Source of the DNA: Polynucleobacter necessarius
GTDB taxonomy: Bacteria; Pseudomonadota; Gammaproteobacteria; Burkholderiales; Burkholderiaceae
Reading direction: 5' to 3'
DNA length: 64,000 nucleotides
NCBI RefSeq assembly: GCF_900095175.1
Contig: NZ_LT606946.1
Coordinates: 472,057 to 536,056 of the forward strand
In this document: positions 7,742-16,168 of the stretch, one piece after another
How positions within the stretch are numbered: position 1 is the stretch's first letter
Layout of the letters: each line of letters begins with the position of its first letter
Translations under genes and position numbers: made by a program
The notes under the pieces: model-generated
Told to the model about the DNA's origin: nothing
What the model saw: the letters and a program-made list of their open reading frames with translations, nothing else
Databases searched by the model: none

Positions 7742-9112
7742 TTAAGGGAGTAATCGACCTATCTTGGACTGATTGCGGATATTCCACAAGCGCTCGATAG
7801 CGGCACTCATCTCGCTTGGGCTTGCACCACCACTAAATGCAGCAAGACGCATCGCCTTATCTGTAATCTCAGTACGGCTTAGGGTATTACCAGGATCGCC
7901 CTTGGGCTCATCAACACGACCTTCTAATACTTCACCATTATTTAAATAGACTTTGACTTTGCCGATCCAGCTTTGGGGGTAAGCACTATCGACTTCAGGG
8001 TCCAAGATCATAGTGATGCGATCGCGGAAAGAACAAATATCTTGATCATGGAAGTGTTGATCAAATTCTTGCAGGCCTGCAAATTGATAGTGGGCAACTA
8101 TCGCGAGTACGGTACCCATTGAGAACTTAGATTGGTGCACGGTTGTGGGGTCGGTGACTGGGCCCAAGACATCGATTGCCCCTTGGTGAACCAAGGTTTC
8201 CACCTTGGCGATATCGCTAGGCTTGAGATTTTGTTTCAACATGACTTGCAATAAGGCATCGGCAGCAGGGTGTGTATGACGACATGAGGCGTGATATTTG
8301 AAGCTCGTCTCAGCAATAGTCCAGCGAGTTCCCAGTCGATCAATTAATTTACTTGGATCAGCATCACTCAACATGCCGGCAGCCAAACCTTGCTTACCTT
8401 CTAAGATATGCTCGGCACCAGTAAAGCCAGATTGCGCTAAGTAGACTGACATCAAGCCAGTTGAGGCGGCATGTGCTGTATGTGGTTGCTTAGAGTCGGC
8501 GGCATCGCGCAGAAACTCCCAAAGGCCGGCAGATTGCGTTCCAGCTGAGCCAAAGGCATGCAGCATTTGGCTTGGGTTGAGTTTGAGAAGATGGCCTACA
8601 GTTGCTGCAGCAGCTAAGGTGCCGGCAGTGCCCGTAGTGTGAAATATTTTGTAGTGTGAGCGACCTAGGAATTCACCAATCCGAATACCGACTTCATAGC
8701 CGGCAACTGCAGCTACGAGCAGATCTTTTCCCGAAGCGCCTATAGCTTGAGCTGTGGCGAGAGCGGCAGGAAATACGATGGTGCCAGGATGAAATACAGA
8801 GCCATTGTGCACGTCATCTTGTTCGGCTACGTGCGATGCGGCTGCATTTGCTACTGTAGCTAGGAAGGGGCTGGATGTTGTGCGGTGAATCAGAATTTCA
8901 GCAGAGCCAGGGTTGCTTGCATTGAAGCCACCCATGTTTTGCGCAAACTGCGTAATGGCCTCTACAGCGCGTGAACCTTTGCCAGCAATTGCAGATCCAA
9001 ACCAATCTACCAGTAAATCTTCGGTGCGGGATAGCACTTCTTCGGGGATGTCACCTATTTTTAATTCGGAAGCAAATGTAGCTAAGGCTTTAGTTAAATG
9101 CGGAGTAGTCAT
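7742..9112 (-). CDS. MmgE/PrpD family protein
   Basis: A 456-residue member of the MmgE/PrpD fold, which includes 2-methylcitrate dehydratase and cis-aconitate decarboxylase. Visible features are the all-helical N-terminal domain with HVAEQDDVHNGSVFHPGTIVFPAALA, the GTAGTLAAAATVGHLL and AFGSAGTQSAGLWEF segments, and FKYHASCRHTHPAADALL late in the protein, all typical. The exact substrate is open: a dehydratase/hydratase or decarboxylase acting on a branched tricarboxylate or dicarboxylate fits the neighbouring CitE-like lyase and MaoC-type hydratase. It is the second gene of the minus-strand cluster, 13 bases after the MaoC gene. No lesion found. Confidence 0.85.
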   Translation of the reverse strand: MTTPHLTKALATFASELKIGDIPEEVLSRTEDLLVDWFGSAIAGKGSRAVEAITQFAQNMGGFNASNPGSAEILIHRTTSSPFLATVANAAASHVAEQDDVHNGSVFHPGTIVFPAALATAQAIGASGKDLLVAAVAGYEVGIRIGEFLGRSHYKIFHTTGTAGTLAAAATVGHLLKLNPSQMLHAFGSAGTQSAGLWEFLRDAADSKQPHTAHAASTGLMSVYLAQSGFTGAEHILEGKQGLAAGMLSDADPSKLIDRLGTRWTIAETSFKYHASCRHTHPAADALLQVMLKQNLKPSDIAKVETLVHQGAIDVLGPVTDPTTVHQSKFSMGTVLAIVAHYQFAGLQEFDQHFHDQDICSFRDRITMILDPEVDSAYPQSWIGKVKVYLNNGEVLEGRVDEPKGDPGNTLSRTEITDKAMRLAAFSGGASPSEMSAAIERLWNIRNQSKIGRLLP

Positions 9113-9125
9113 AACAAATCATTCC

Positions 9126-10010
9126 CTAAGCTAAAACTGCGGTGGCCTGCATGGTGAGCCAACCTTCGTGATCTTCAGCCCAAATAGAAATGGTTTTTCC
9201 AGATGGATCTTTCTCAAGATCGGGTTTTGCGCTGACTTTAAAAGGATTGATATCAAAAGTAGGTCGAATAGCGCGGAACTCAAAGCTCTTCAGTCTGCAG
9301 CCCGGAATACTTTGACGCATCAGGTCTACCAACAAGGTTGCAATTAGAGGGCCATGAACAATAAGGCCGGGATAGCCCTCTACTTCAGTGACATATTTAC
9401 GATCGTAATGAATGCGATGACCGTTAAATGTCAGCGCTGAGTAGCGAAACAATAAAACATCACTAGGCGTAATCGTCTTGGTCCACTGTGCGCCTGTGGG
9501 AACCGGTGTGGGTGCAACAGGTTTATCGTCTGGGCCGGGTGCATCGCGATACACGATGTCATGCTCTTCAATTAAGGCTAAGCCATTTTGATTGGAGATT
9601 GCATGTTTGACCAATACGAAAATGAGATCACCGGTGCGACCTGCCTTGTGCGTAACCGATTCAATTTTGGAGACACGTTCGATTTCATCGCCTACTTCGA
9701 GCGGGGCTAGCCATTGAACTCGGCTGCCAGCCCACATGCGACGTGGTAGCGGAACGGGCGGTAAAAATCCGCCACGCTTAGGGTGACCATCAGGTCCGAT
9801 TTCAGATTGAAGGGCGCAAGGCAAAAAATAGAGCCAATGCCATAACTCCGGCAGAAAAGTTCCGTCATTCGGCGTAGGGTCGGGTCGATCGAGTGTCGCA
9901 GATAAAGCTTTGACGGGTGCTGCTGTGACGATATCTTGCAGTGTTTCGGTTTTGCCGAGCCACTCTTGGAGATGGGTGATGGTTTGAGGTTCGATTCGCA
10001 TAACCTCCAT
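9126..10010 (-). CDS. MaoC-like/FAS1-type acyl-CoA hydratase (mesaconyl-C4-CoA hydratase-like)
   Basis: A 294-residue double hot-dog protein. The N-terminal half is a FAS1-like dehydratase domain with the LPELWHWLYFLP and PLPRRMWAGSRVQWLAPLEVGDEIER segments seen in mesaconyl-C4-CoA and itaconyl-CoA hydratases. The C-terminal half has FNGHRIHYDRKYVTEVEGYPGLIVHGPL, which holds the MaoC catalytic Asp/His region. It is expected to hydrate a branched C4-C5 enoyl-CoA to a 3-hydroxyacyl-CoA that the CitE-like lyase could cleave. The start is uncertain: ATG at 10010, or ATG at 10001 where GGAGG sits only 2 bases upstream. First gene of the cluster. Confidence 0.8.
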   Translation of the reverse strand: MEVMRIEPQTITHLQEWLGKTETLQDIVTAAPVKALSATLDRPDPTPNDGTFLPELWHWLYFLPCALQSEIGPDGHPKRGGFLPPVPLPRRMWAGSRVQWLAPLEVGDEIERVSKIESVTHKAGRTGDLIFVLVKHAISNQNGLALIEEHDIVYRDAPGPDDKPVAPTPVPTGAQWTKTITPSDVLLFRYSALTFNGHRIHYDRKYVTEVEGYPGLIVHGPLIATLLVDLMRQSIPGCRLKSFEFRAIRPTFDINPFKVSAKPDLEKDPSGKTISIWAEDHEGWLTMQATAVLA

Positions 10011-10041
10011 TATGCCAATTTCAACTCTAAATGCGATGGGT

Positions 10042-11366
10042 CTAGATCAATAAACTCGCTAATAAATAACTGAGTAAGCCGGCTAAGGCTGAGCCAGTTA
10101 ACACGCTAATTACACCTTTTTGAAACTTAAACAGCGCTAAGCCTGCAAGCAAGGTAATTGCAATCGAAGTCCAAGAAATGGAACCGCCAAGACCATGTGG
10201 AAAAAAGACGTGATAGGCAAAGAACAGTCCAAGATTGGCGATTACGCCGACTACTGCAGCAGAAATTGCGGTGAGTGGTGCAGTAAAACTCAACTTGCCA
10301 TGTGTGGACTCAATGAGTGGCCCACCGACCAAGACCAGGAAAAAAGAAGGTAGGAAAGTAAACCAGGTGGCAACGCAAGCGCCAAGTACGCCAAACCAAA
10401 ATGGATTGCTATTGCCGATGAGATGTTGAATATGACCAGCGAGGTAGCCAACAAAAGCTACCACCATGATGAGCGGACCGGGGGTGGTTTCTTCAAGCGC
10501 TAAACCATCCATCATTTGACCAGCGCTGAGCCAATGAAATTGATCGACGGCACCTTGATAAACATAGGGCAGAACCGCATAAGCACCACCAAACGTGAGA
10601 AAGGCAGCCTTGGTGAAAAACCAAGCAATTTGTGGATAAAGTGTTTTCCATCCAAAAATCAGCGTCAATACAATAAACGGAATAAGCCAGAGCGCTGTAA
10701 CAACTGAGCTATGTATTACAAATCGCTCTCTAGAAAACTTGGCATGCTCTGGAGTTGGGGTGTGATCGTCAATGATTGCAGGAGCATGAGTCTCACCCAC
10801 TTTATTGTGAGGAGTGGTTTGTTGAAAATATTCTGGGAAACGCTTACCACCCCAAATGCCAATCAAGGCCGCAAAAATAACAATGATCGGGAAAGCCAGG
10901 TTAAATATAAAGATCGCCAGAAAAGATCCCAGTGCAATCCAACGCAGTGCTTGATTGTGAATCGTGCGTTTACCAATGCGGACTGCAGCATGCAGGATGA
11001 TGGCGGTAACAGCAGGTTTGATGCCAAAGAAAATAGCGGCAATCCAGGGTACTTGGCCAAAAGTTAGGTAGACCCAAGATAGGCCAATCAAAATAAAGAG
11101 AGAAGGCAAAACAAAGAGGGTGCCGGCTAGAACCCCACCCCAAGTGCGATGCATGAGCCAGCCAATATATGTGACTAATTGCTGAGCCTCTGGCCCCGGT
11201 AACAGCATGCAATAGTTCAGTGCATGTAAAAAGCGCCGCTCAGAAATCCAGCGACGCTTTCAACTAGCCCTTGGTGGAGGACAGCGATTTGCCCCGCGGG
11301 GCCACCAAAGCTAATAAAGCCTAGCTTGGCCCAAAATTTCAGGGCTTCGCGAAGTGGAACACTCAA
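10042..11366 (-). pseudogene. chrA: Chromate transporter ChrA, frameshifted
   Basis: The long-chain chromate ion transporter is split by one frameshift. The first part starts at a TTG at 11366, inside the fabI stop, and reads [18 protein letters not shown] and FGGPAGQIA, a hallmark ChrA N-terminus. After GLVE, near 11258-11260, one base is missing from an A-run (minus strand), and the frame ends at a TGA soon after. Restoring the base gives [17 protein letters not shown] and joins perfectly to the remaining 388-residue frame (MLLPGPEAQQL onward), with both CHR domains and about ten helices. In the intact form it would expel chromate. The longer downstream frame could start at 11208, but it lacks the conserved first helix. 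I call it a recent pseudogene, or a sequencing error in the run. Confidence 0.85.
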
Positions 11367-12148
11367 ACTTCGTCCATTCCACCAACAACTTGGCTAAAGC
11401 CGTTATCAACATAAATAATTTCAGCGGTGATGCCGTTTGCTAAATCAGATAACAAGAAGGCAGCGGTATTGCCAACATCATCAATGGTGACGTTGCGACG
11501 CAATGGGGCAGTTTGTTCAACTGCCTCCAAGATCTTTCCAAATCCTTTAATGCCTGAGGCAGCCAAAGTTTTAATCGGGCCGGCAGAAATACCGTTAGCA
11601 CGAATACCTTTAGGCCCAACTGAGCCAGCGAGGTAGCGAACAGAGGCCTCAAGGGATGCCTTGGCTAAACCCATGGTGTTGTAGTTAGGTACATTCTTCA
11701 TTGAACCTAAGTAGGTGAGAGTCAATAGGGATGACTTGTCGCGCAACATTGGCAAAGCTTCTTTTGCCATCGCTGGGAAGCTGTAAGCGGAAATATCATG
11801 AGCAATTTTGAAGCCTTCACGAGACAGGCCTTCTAAAAAGTCACCGGCAATCGCTTCGCGTGGTGCAAAGCCAATGGCGTGAACAAAGCCATCAAACTGC
11901 GGCCAAGTCTTCGCTAAACCCTTAAAGAGGGCGGAAATTTGTTCATCGCTACCAACGTCGCAGTCAAAAATCAGCTCGGTATTGAATTCTTTGGCGAAAT
12001 CGACGATGCGGTCTTTAAAGCGCTCGCCAACGTAGGTAAAGGCTAATTCAGCCCCTTCGCGGTGACATGCCTTGGCAATGCCATAGGCAATTGAGCGGTT
12101 AGAAAGAAGGCCGGTAATCAGAATTTTTTTGCCAGCGAGAAAGCCCAT
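11363..12148 (-). CDS. fabI: Enoyl-[acyl-carrier-protein] reductase (NADH)
   Basis: A 261-residue short-chain reductase that carries out the last step of each fatty-acid elongation cycle. It has [13 protein letters not shown] near 13-25 (nucleotide binding, FabI-type), Tyr146, Tyr156 and Lys163 in the Y-x6-K arrangement (YNTMGLAK), and a C-terminal [10 protein letters not shown]. Residue numbering matches E. coli FabI closely. AAAGGACACGAT precedes the ATG. Its stop overlaps the TTG start of the chrA remnant. Essential gene, intact, divergent from yejA across about 50 bases. Confidence 0.95.
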   Translation of the reverse strand: MGFLAGKKILITGLLSNRSIAYGIAKACHREGAELAFTYVGERFKDRIVDFAKEFNTELIFDCDVGSDEQISALFKGLAKTWPQFDGFVHAIGFAPREAIAGDFLEGLSREGFKIAHDISAYSFPAMAKEALPMLRDKSSLLTLTYLGSMKNVPNYNTMGLAKASLEASVRYLAGSVGPKGIRANGISAGPIKTLAASGIKGFGKILEAVEQTAPLRRNVTIDDVGNTAAFLLSDLANGITAEIIYVDNGFSQVVGGMDEV

Positions 12149-12158
12149 ATCGTGTCCT

Positions 12159-12188
12159 TTGCTTCAAATGTGGTTTGCCACCTATAAT
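12159..12188 (+). promoter_or_regulatory. Sigma-70-type promoter of yejABEF, very short leader
   Basis: TTGCTT (12159-12164) and a perfect TATAAT (12183-12188) are spaced by 18 bases. The predicted start of transcription, about 12194-12196, lies only a few bases before the yejA ATG at 12199 (or 12205), and no Shine-Dalgarno sequence is visible, so the mRNA may be nearly leaderless. Confidence 0.6.
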
Positions 12189-12198
12189 TCTTGCATAT

Positions 12199-14070
12199 AT
12201 GCCCATGCACCCCGCCATCCGCCAAATCCCCACTTTGCTGCTCTTAGCCCTTCTGGCTGGGGTAGCAGTCAATTCGGCTCAGGGTGCCCAGGGGATTGCT
12301 CAGTACGGTAAACCTAAGTATGTGGATGGGTTTAGCCATTTTGACTATGTGAATCCCAGTGCCCCGCGAGGCGGTACCTTAACTTTACCCAACCCGGATC
12401 GCAGAACAAGCTTTGATAAGTTCAATCCATTTACGTTGCGCGGTGTGGCTGCCCCTGGCATAGCCCAGCTGATGTTTGAATCTTTGGCGGTAGGCAGTGC
12501 GGATGAGGTCTCCAGTGCCTATGGTCTGATCGCAGAAGATATTGCGGTTGCGTCTGACAAGATGTCTGTGGTGTTTCGGATTCGTCCTGAGGCGAAGTTT
12601 TCGGATGGCAGTGCGATCTTAGCTAGCGATGTCAAACACAGCTTTGATACCTTGATGAGCTCACTTGCTAATCCGCAATTTAAAACGGTCTATGCCGATG
12701 TGAAGCAAGCGGTAGTAGTTTCTGATCGGGTGATCCGTTTTGATTTTAAGAATCGTAATCCTGAATTACCAGTGATGGTGGGTACCTTGCCAATCTTCTC
12801 TCGTAACTGGGGTAAGAAGCCCGATGGCACGATTACGCCATTTGATAAATTGACCTTTGAGCTACCGATAGCTAGCGGTCCCTATGTCATTGAGTCTTAC
12901 AAAGCTGGTAAGACCATGATCTTTAAGCGCAACCCAAATTACTGGGCTGATCAAGGCGGTAAGACGCTTAATGTCCGTGTCGGTTTTTATAACTTTGATC
13001 GCGTGAACTACAAGCTCTATAGCGATGATGCCGTTCGCCTAGAAGCCTTTAAGGCTGGAGAGTTCGACGCTCTGGTGGAGTGCCGGGCTAAAAATTGGGT
13101 AAAGAGTTATGTTGGCCCCAGATTTAATGATGGCACTCTAGAGAAGAAAGCTTTTTTAAATCACAACGGCGCAGGCATGCAAGGTTTTGCCATGAATGTG
13201 CGTCGTCCGATTTTTCAGGACCCGCGTGTGCGACAAGCCTTGGGTTATGCGCTCGACTTTGAGTGGTTAAATCGCCAGCTTTTCTTTGAGCAATACAGTC
13301 GTATTAATAGCTACTTTACAAATAGTGATCTGAGTGCCAATTTTGATGGTCCTCGCAAGCCCACTGAAGCGGAATTGAAATTACTCAAACCTCTGAAGGC
13401 TCAATATCCTAAGTGGGTGCCGGATGCAGTCTTTGGTCCAATGCCTCCTGCACCTTCAACTGCTTCCCCAGATAGCTTGCGTCAGAACCTGCGCAAAGCA
13501 AGAGATTTATTAGCCCAGGCTGGTTGGCAATATCGAAATGGCGCCTTACGAAATATGCAAGGTGAGCCTTTTCGATTTGAGATGGTCGAAGATGGCCCAT
13601 TCTTTTTAAGAGTGATTTCTTCCTATGTGCGTAACTTAGAGAAGTTGGGTATTCAGGTGGATATTCGGACAAGTGATTTTGCTTTGCATCAGAAGCGTAT
13701 GGATGAATACGACTTCGATATGACTACCATTCGTTTCCCGGACTCACAAAGCCCGGGTAATGAATTGTGGGATCGCTTTGGAAGTCAGGCTGCAAAAGAA
13801 AAAGGCTCTGACAATGTGATTGGAGTTCAATCTCCAGTGGTCGATACCCTAGTGGATGCAGTCGTCAAAGCCCAGACTCGTGAAGAGTTACGTGCAGCCA
13901 CTAGAGCCTTAGACCGCGTTCTGTGGAATAGTTACTACGTGATTCCGCAGTGGTACAACCCGACACACCGAATCGCGTATCGTAAAGAGATGCGCTACCC
14001 AGAACCTCCTTTGTATTACACCGCCGAATCTTGGATTCTGCTCAATTGGTGGAAAGAAGGGGCGCGCTAA
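12199..14070 (+). CDS. yejA: Oligopeptide ABC transporter, periplasmic binding protein
   Basis: A family 5 extracellular solute-binding protein of about 623 residues. The signal peptide (hydrophobic core TLLLLALLAGVAV, cut near AQG) is followed by YGKPKYVDGFSHFDYVNPSAPRGG, characteristic of YejA, and by the SBP5 core (FRIRPEAKFSDG, HNGAGMQGFAMNVRRPIFQDPRVRQALGYA). It binds peptides for import through YejB-YejE-YejF; in enterobacteria YejA has been linked to peptide antibiotic uptake. The start is taken at ATG 12199; an in-frame TTG at 12175 lies upstream of the -10 box and is rejected, while ATG 12205 remains possible. First gene of a four-gene operon with overlapping junctions. Confidence 0.9.
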   Translation: MPMHPAIRQIPTLLLLALLAGVAVNSAQGAQGIAQYGKPKYVDGFSHFDYVNPSAPRGGTLTLPNPDRRTSFDKFNPFTLRGVAAPGIAQLMFESLAVGSADEVSSAYGLIAEDIAVASDKMSVVFRIRPEAKFSDGSAILASDVKHSFDTLMSSLANPQFKTVYADVKQAVVVSDRVIRFDFKNRNPELPVMVGTLPIFSRNWGKKPDGTITPFDKLTFELPIASGPYVIESYKAGKTMIFKRNPNYWADQGGKTLNVRVGFYNFDRVNYKLYSDDAVRLEAFKAGEFDALVECRAKNWVKSYVGPRFNDGTLEKKAFLNHNGAGMQGFAMNVRRPIFQDPRVRQALGYALDFEWLNRQLFFEQYSRINSYFTNSDLSANFDGPRKPTEAELKLLKPLKAQYPKWVPDAVFGPMPPAPSTASPDSLRQNLRKARDLLAQAGWQYRNGALRNMQGEPFRFEMVEDGPFFLRVISSYVRNLEKLGIQVDIRTSDFALHQKRMDEYDFDMTTIRFPDSQSPGNELWDRFGSQAAKEKGSDNVIGVQSPVVDTLVDAVVKAQTREELRAATRALDRVLWNSYYVIPQWYNPTHRIAYRKEMRYPEPPLYYTAESWILLNWWKEGAR

Positions 14071-15146
14071 TGCAAGGGCAGATGTGGTCTTATATCTTCA
14101 AGCGCGTGCTCTTGATGATTCCTACCTTGTTGGGTGTTTTAACTCTCACCTTTGCTGTAGTGCAATTTGTACCAGGTGGCCCTGTAGAGCAATTGATGTT
14201 GGAACTTAAGGGTAAGGGTGATGCTGCAGTCAGTGGTGCCGAATCTTCGGGTGGCGGAAGCAACTATCGTGGCCGCCAAGGTGTAGACGCTGAGCGTTTA
14301 GCGGAGGTCAAGGCTTTGTATGGTTTTGATAAGCCGCCAGTAGAGCGTTATTTCATGATGCTCAAGCGTTTTGCGAAATTTGATTTGGGTGAGAGTTACT
14401 ACCAACATCAAAGTGTTTGGCAGTTAGTGGTTTCTAAATTGCCAGTGTCTATCAGCATAGGTTTATGGACTTTCTTTCTGATTTACTTGGTGTCGATACC
14501 CTTGGGTATTGCCAAAGCAGTCAGGGATGGCTCTCGCTTTGATGCGGTGACGAGCACGATGATTTTGGTGGGTTATGCCATCCCAGGATTTGTATTGGGT
14601 GTTCTCTTGCTTGTCATCTTTGGTGGCGGTAGTTTCTTGCAGATTTTCCCGCTACGTGGACTAATTTCAGATAACTGGAGTGAGTTGAGCATGATTGGGA
14701 AGGTGATGGATTATTTGTGGCATTTGGTTTTACCGATTGCCGCTTCAGTTTTAGGAAGTTTTGCGGTGATCACGATGTTGACGAAGAACTCCTTCCTGGA
14801 AGAGATTCGTAAACAGTATGTCTTGACTGCGAGAGCCAAAGGTCTCACCGAGAAGCAGGTGCTTTGGAAGCATGTCTTCCGTAATGCGCTCTTGCCTCTG
14901 GTGACAGGCTTTCCAGCAGCCTTCATCGGTGCCTTCTTTGCTGGTTCGCTACTGATTGAAACCCTGTTTTCTTTGGATGGCCTGGGTTTACTGTCTTATG
15001 AGTCCGTTATGAGGCGTGACTATCCAGTGGTTTTCGGAACGCTCTATCTTTTCACCCTGATTGGCTTGTTTACTAAATTGATCTCGGATCTTTGTTATGT
15101 TTATATTGATCCGCGCATTCAGTTTGGTGCTGGAGGTGGCTCATGA
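14070..15146 (+). CDS. yejB: Oligopeptide ABC transporter permease YejB
   Basis: A 358-residue inner-membrane permease. The start ATG at 14070 overlaps the yejA stop (TAATG) and is preceded by GAAGGGG; in-frame codons from 14031 lie within yejA and are not used. The N-terminal helix YIFKRVLLMIPTLLGVLTLTF and the PGGPVEQ motif are DppB/YejB-like. The insertion with AERLAEVKALYGFDKPP is typical of YejB, and the EAA loop (TARAKGLTEKQVLWKHVFRNALLPL) couples to the ATPase. About six transmembrane segments. Intact. Confidence 0.92.
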   Translation: MQGQMWSYIFKRVLLMIPTLLGVLTLTFAVVQFVPGGPVEQLMLELKGKGDAAVSGAESSGGGSNYRGRQGVDAERLAEVKALYGFDKPPVERYFMMLKRFAKFDLGESYYQHQSVWQLVVSKLPVSISIGLWTFFLIYLVSIPLGIAKAVRDGSRFDAVTSTMILVGYAIPGFVLGVLLLVIFGGGSFLQIFPLRGLISDNWSELSMIGKVMDYLWHLVLPIAASVLGSFAVITMLTKNSFLEEIRKQYVLTARAKGLTEKQVLWKHVFRNALLPLVTGFPAAFIGAFFAGSLLIETLFSLDGLGLLSYESVMRRDYPVVFGTLYLFTLIGLFTKLISDLCYVYIDPRIQFGAGGGS

Positions 15147-16168
15147 GTCGCTGGCATCGATTTAAAAACAGCCGCATGGGTTATGCCAGTCTTTGGATCT
15201 TTATGACCTTGTTTGGTCTATCTCTATGCGCTGAGTTTATTGCTAATGACAAGCCCTTGATAGTCCGCTACGAAGGTAAGTTTTATTTCCCGATTGTGAA
15301 ATCGCAGCCTGAGCGAGTCTTTGGGGGTGACTTTGCAACCCCAACGGATTTTTTAGATCCTGACATTCGTCGCAATATTACGAGCAATGGTAATTGGGCG
15401 ATTTATCCCCCGATACCTTATAGCTACGAAACACTCAACTACTTTTCAAAGGTGCCTAACCCTGCGCCACCGTCTTTTGACAACTGGTTGGGTACTGACG
15501 ATCGTGGGCGCGATGTTCTTGCGCGCTTGATTTATGGATTCCGCCTCTCAATTCTGTTTGGCTTGGCACTCACTATTGTTGGTGTAAGTGTAGGCATCAT
15601 CACCGGCTCTTTAATGGGATTCTTTGGCGGTAAGCTTGATCTGATTTCTCAGCGCTTGATTGAAATTTGGTCGGCGATGCCAGAGTTATATCTACTGATC
15701 ATCTTTGCTTCCATCTTTAACCCCAGCATTTGGCTCCTAATTATTTTGCTAGCAGCATTTGGTTGGATGGGTCTTTCTGATTATGTGCGTGCTGAGTTTT
15801 TCCGTAATCGTGCGTTGGAATATGTGCGAGCTGCCAGAGCGTTGGGCTTAACGAATTTGCAAATCATGCGTCGTCATATTCTGCCCAATAGCTTGACACC
15901 AGTCATTACCTTTTTGCCCTTCAGAATGAGTGCGGCGATTTTGTCTCTCACGAGTTTAGATTTCTTAGGTCTTGGTGTGCCGCCTGGTACTCCGAGCCTT
16001 GGGGAGTTACTTTCTCAAGGAAAAAGTAATTTAGACGCTTGGTGGATTTCACTATCGACCTTTGTGGTCTTGGTAGCCACTTTGCTCTTGCTTACCTTTA
16101 TGGGTGAGGCCTTGCGCGATGCTTTTGATTCTCGCAAGTCTGGTGCTATGCGTGGAGGGCGTTCATGA
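15143..16168 (+). CDS. yejE: Oligopeptide ABC transporter permease YejE
   Basis: A 341-residue second permease, translationally coupled to yejB (ATGA overlap). After the first helix there is the long periplasmic insert found in YejE (from about 30 to 115, including GGDFATPTDFLDPDI), then NWLGTDDRGRDVLARLIYGFR, which is characteristic of DppC/YejE permeases, and an EAA loop (VRAARALGLTNLQIMRRHILPNSLTPV). Intact. Confidence 0.92.
   Translation: MSRWHRFKNSRMGYASLWIFMTLFGLSLCAEFIANDKPLIVRYEGKFYFPIVKSQPERVFGGDFATPTDFLDPDIRRNITSNGNWAIYPPIPYSYETLNYFSKVPNPAPPSFDNWLGTDDRGRDVLARLIYGFRLSILFGLALTIVGVSVGIITGSLMGFFGGKLDLISQRLIEIWSAMPELYLLIIFASIFNPSIWLLIILLAAFGWMGLSDYVRAEFFRNRALEYVRAARALGLTNLQIMRRHILPNSLTPVITFLPFRMSAAILSLTSLDFLGLGVPPGTPSLGELLSQGKSNLDAWWISLSTFVVLVATLLLLTFMGEALRDAFDSRKSGAMRGGRS

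Noticed and set aside
12175..12198. TTG at 12175 as the yejA start
   Set aside because: It lies upstream of the TATAAT box, so the mRNA would not contain it; the ATG at 12199 or 12205 fits the signal peptide.
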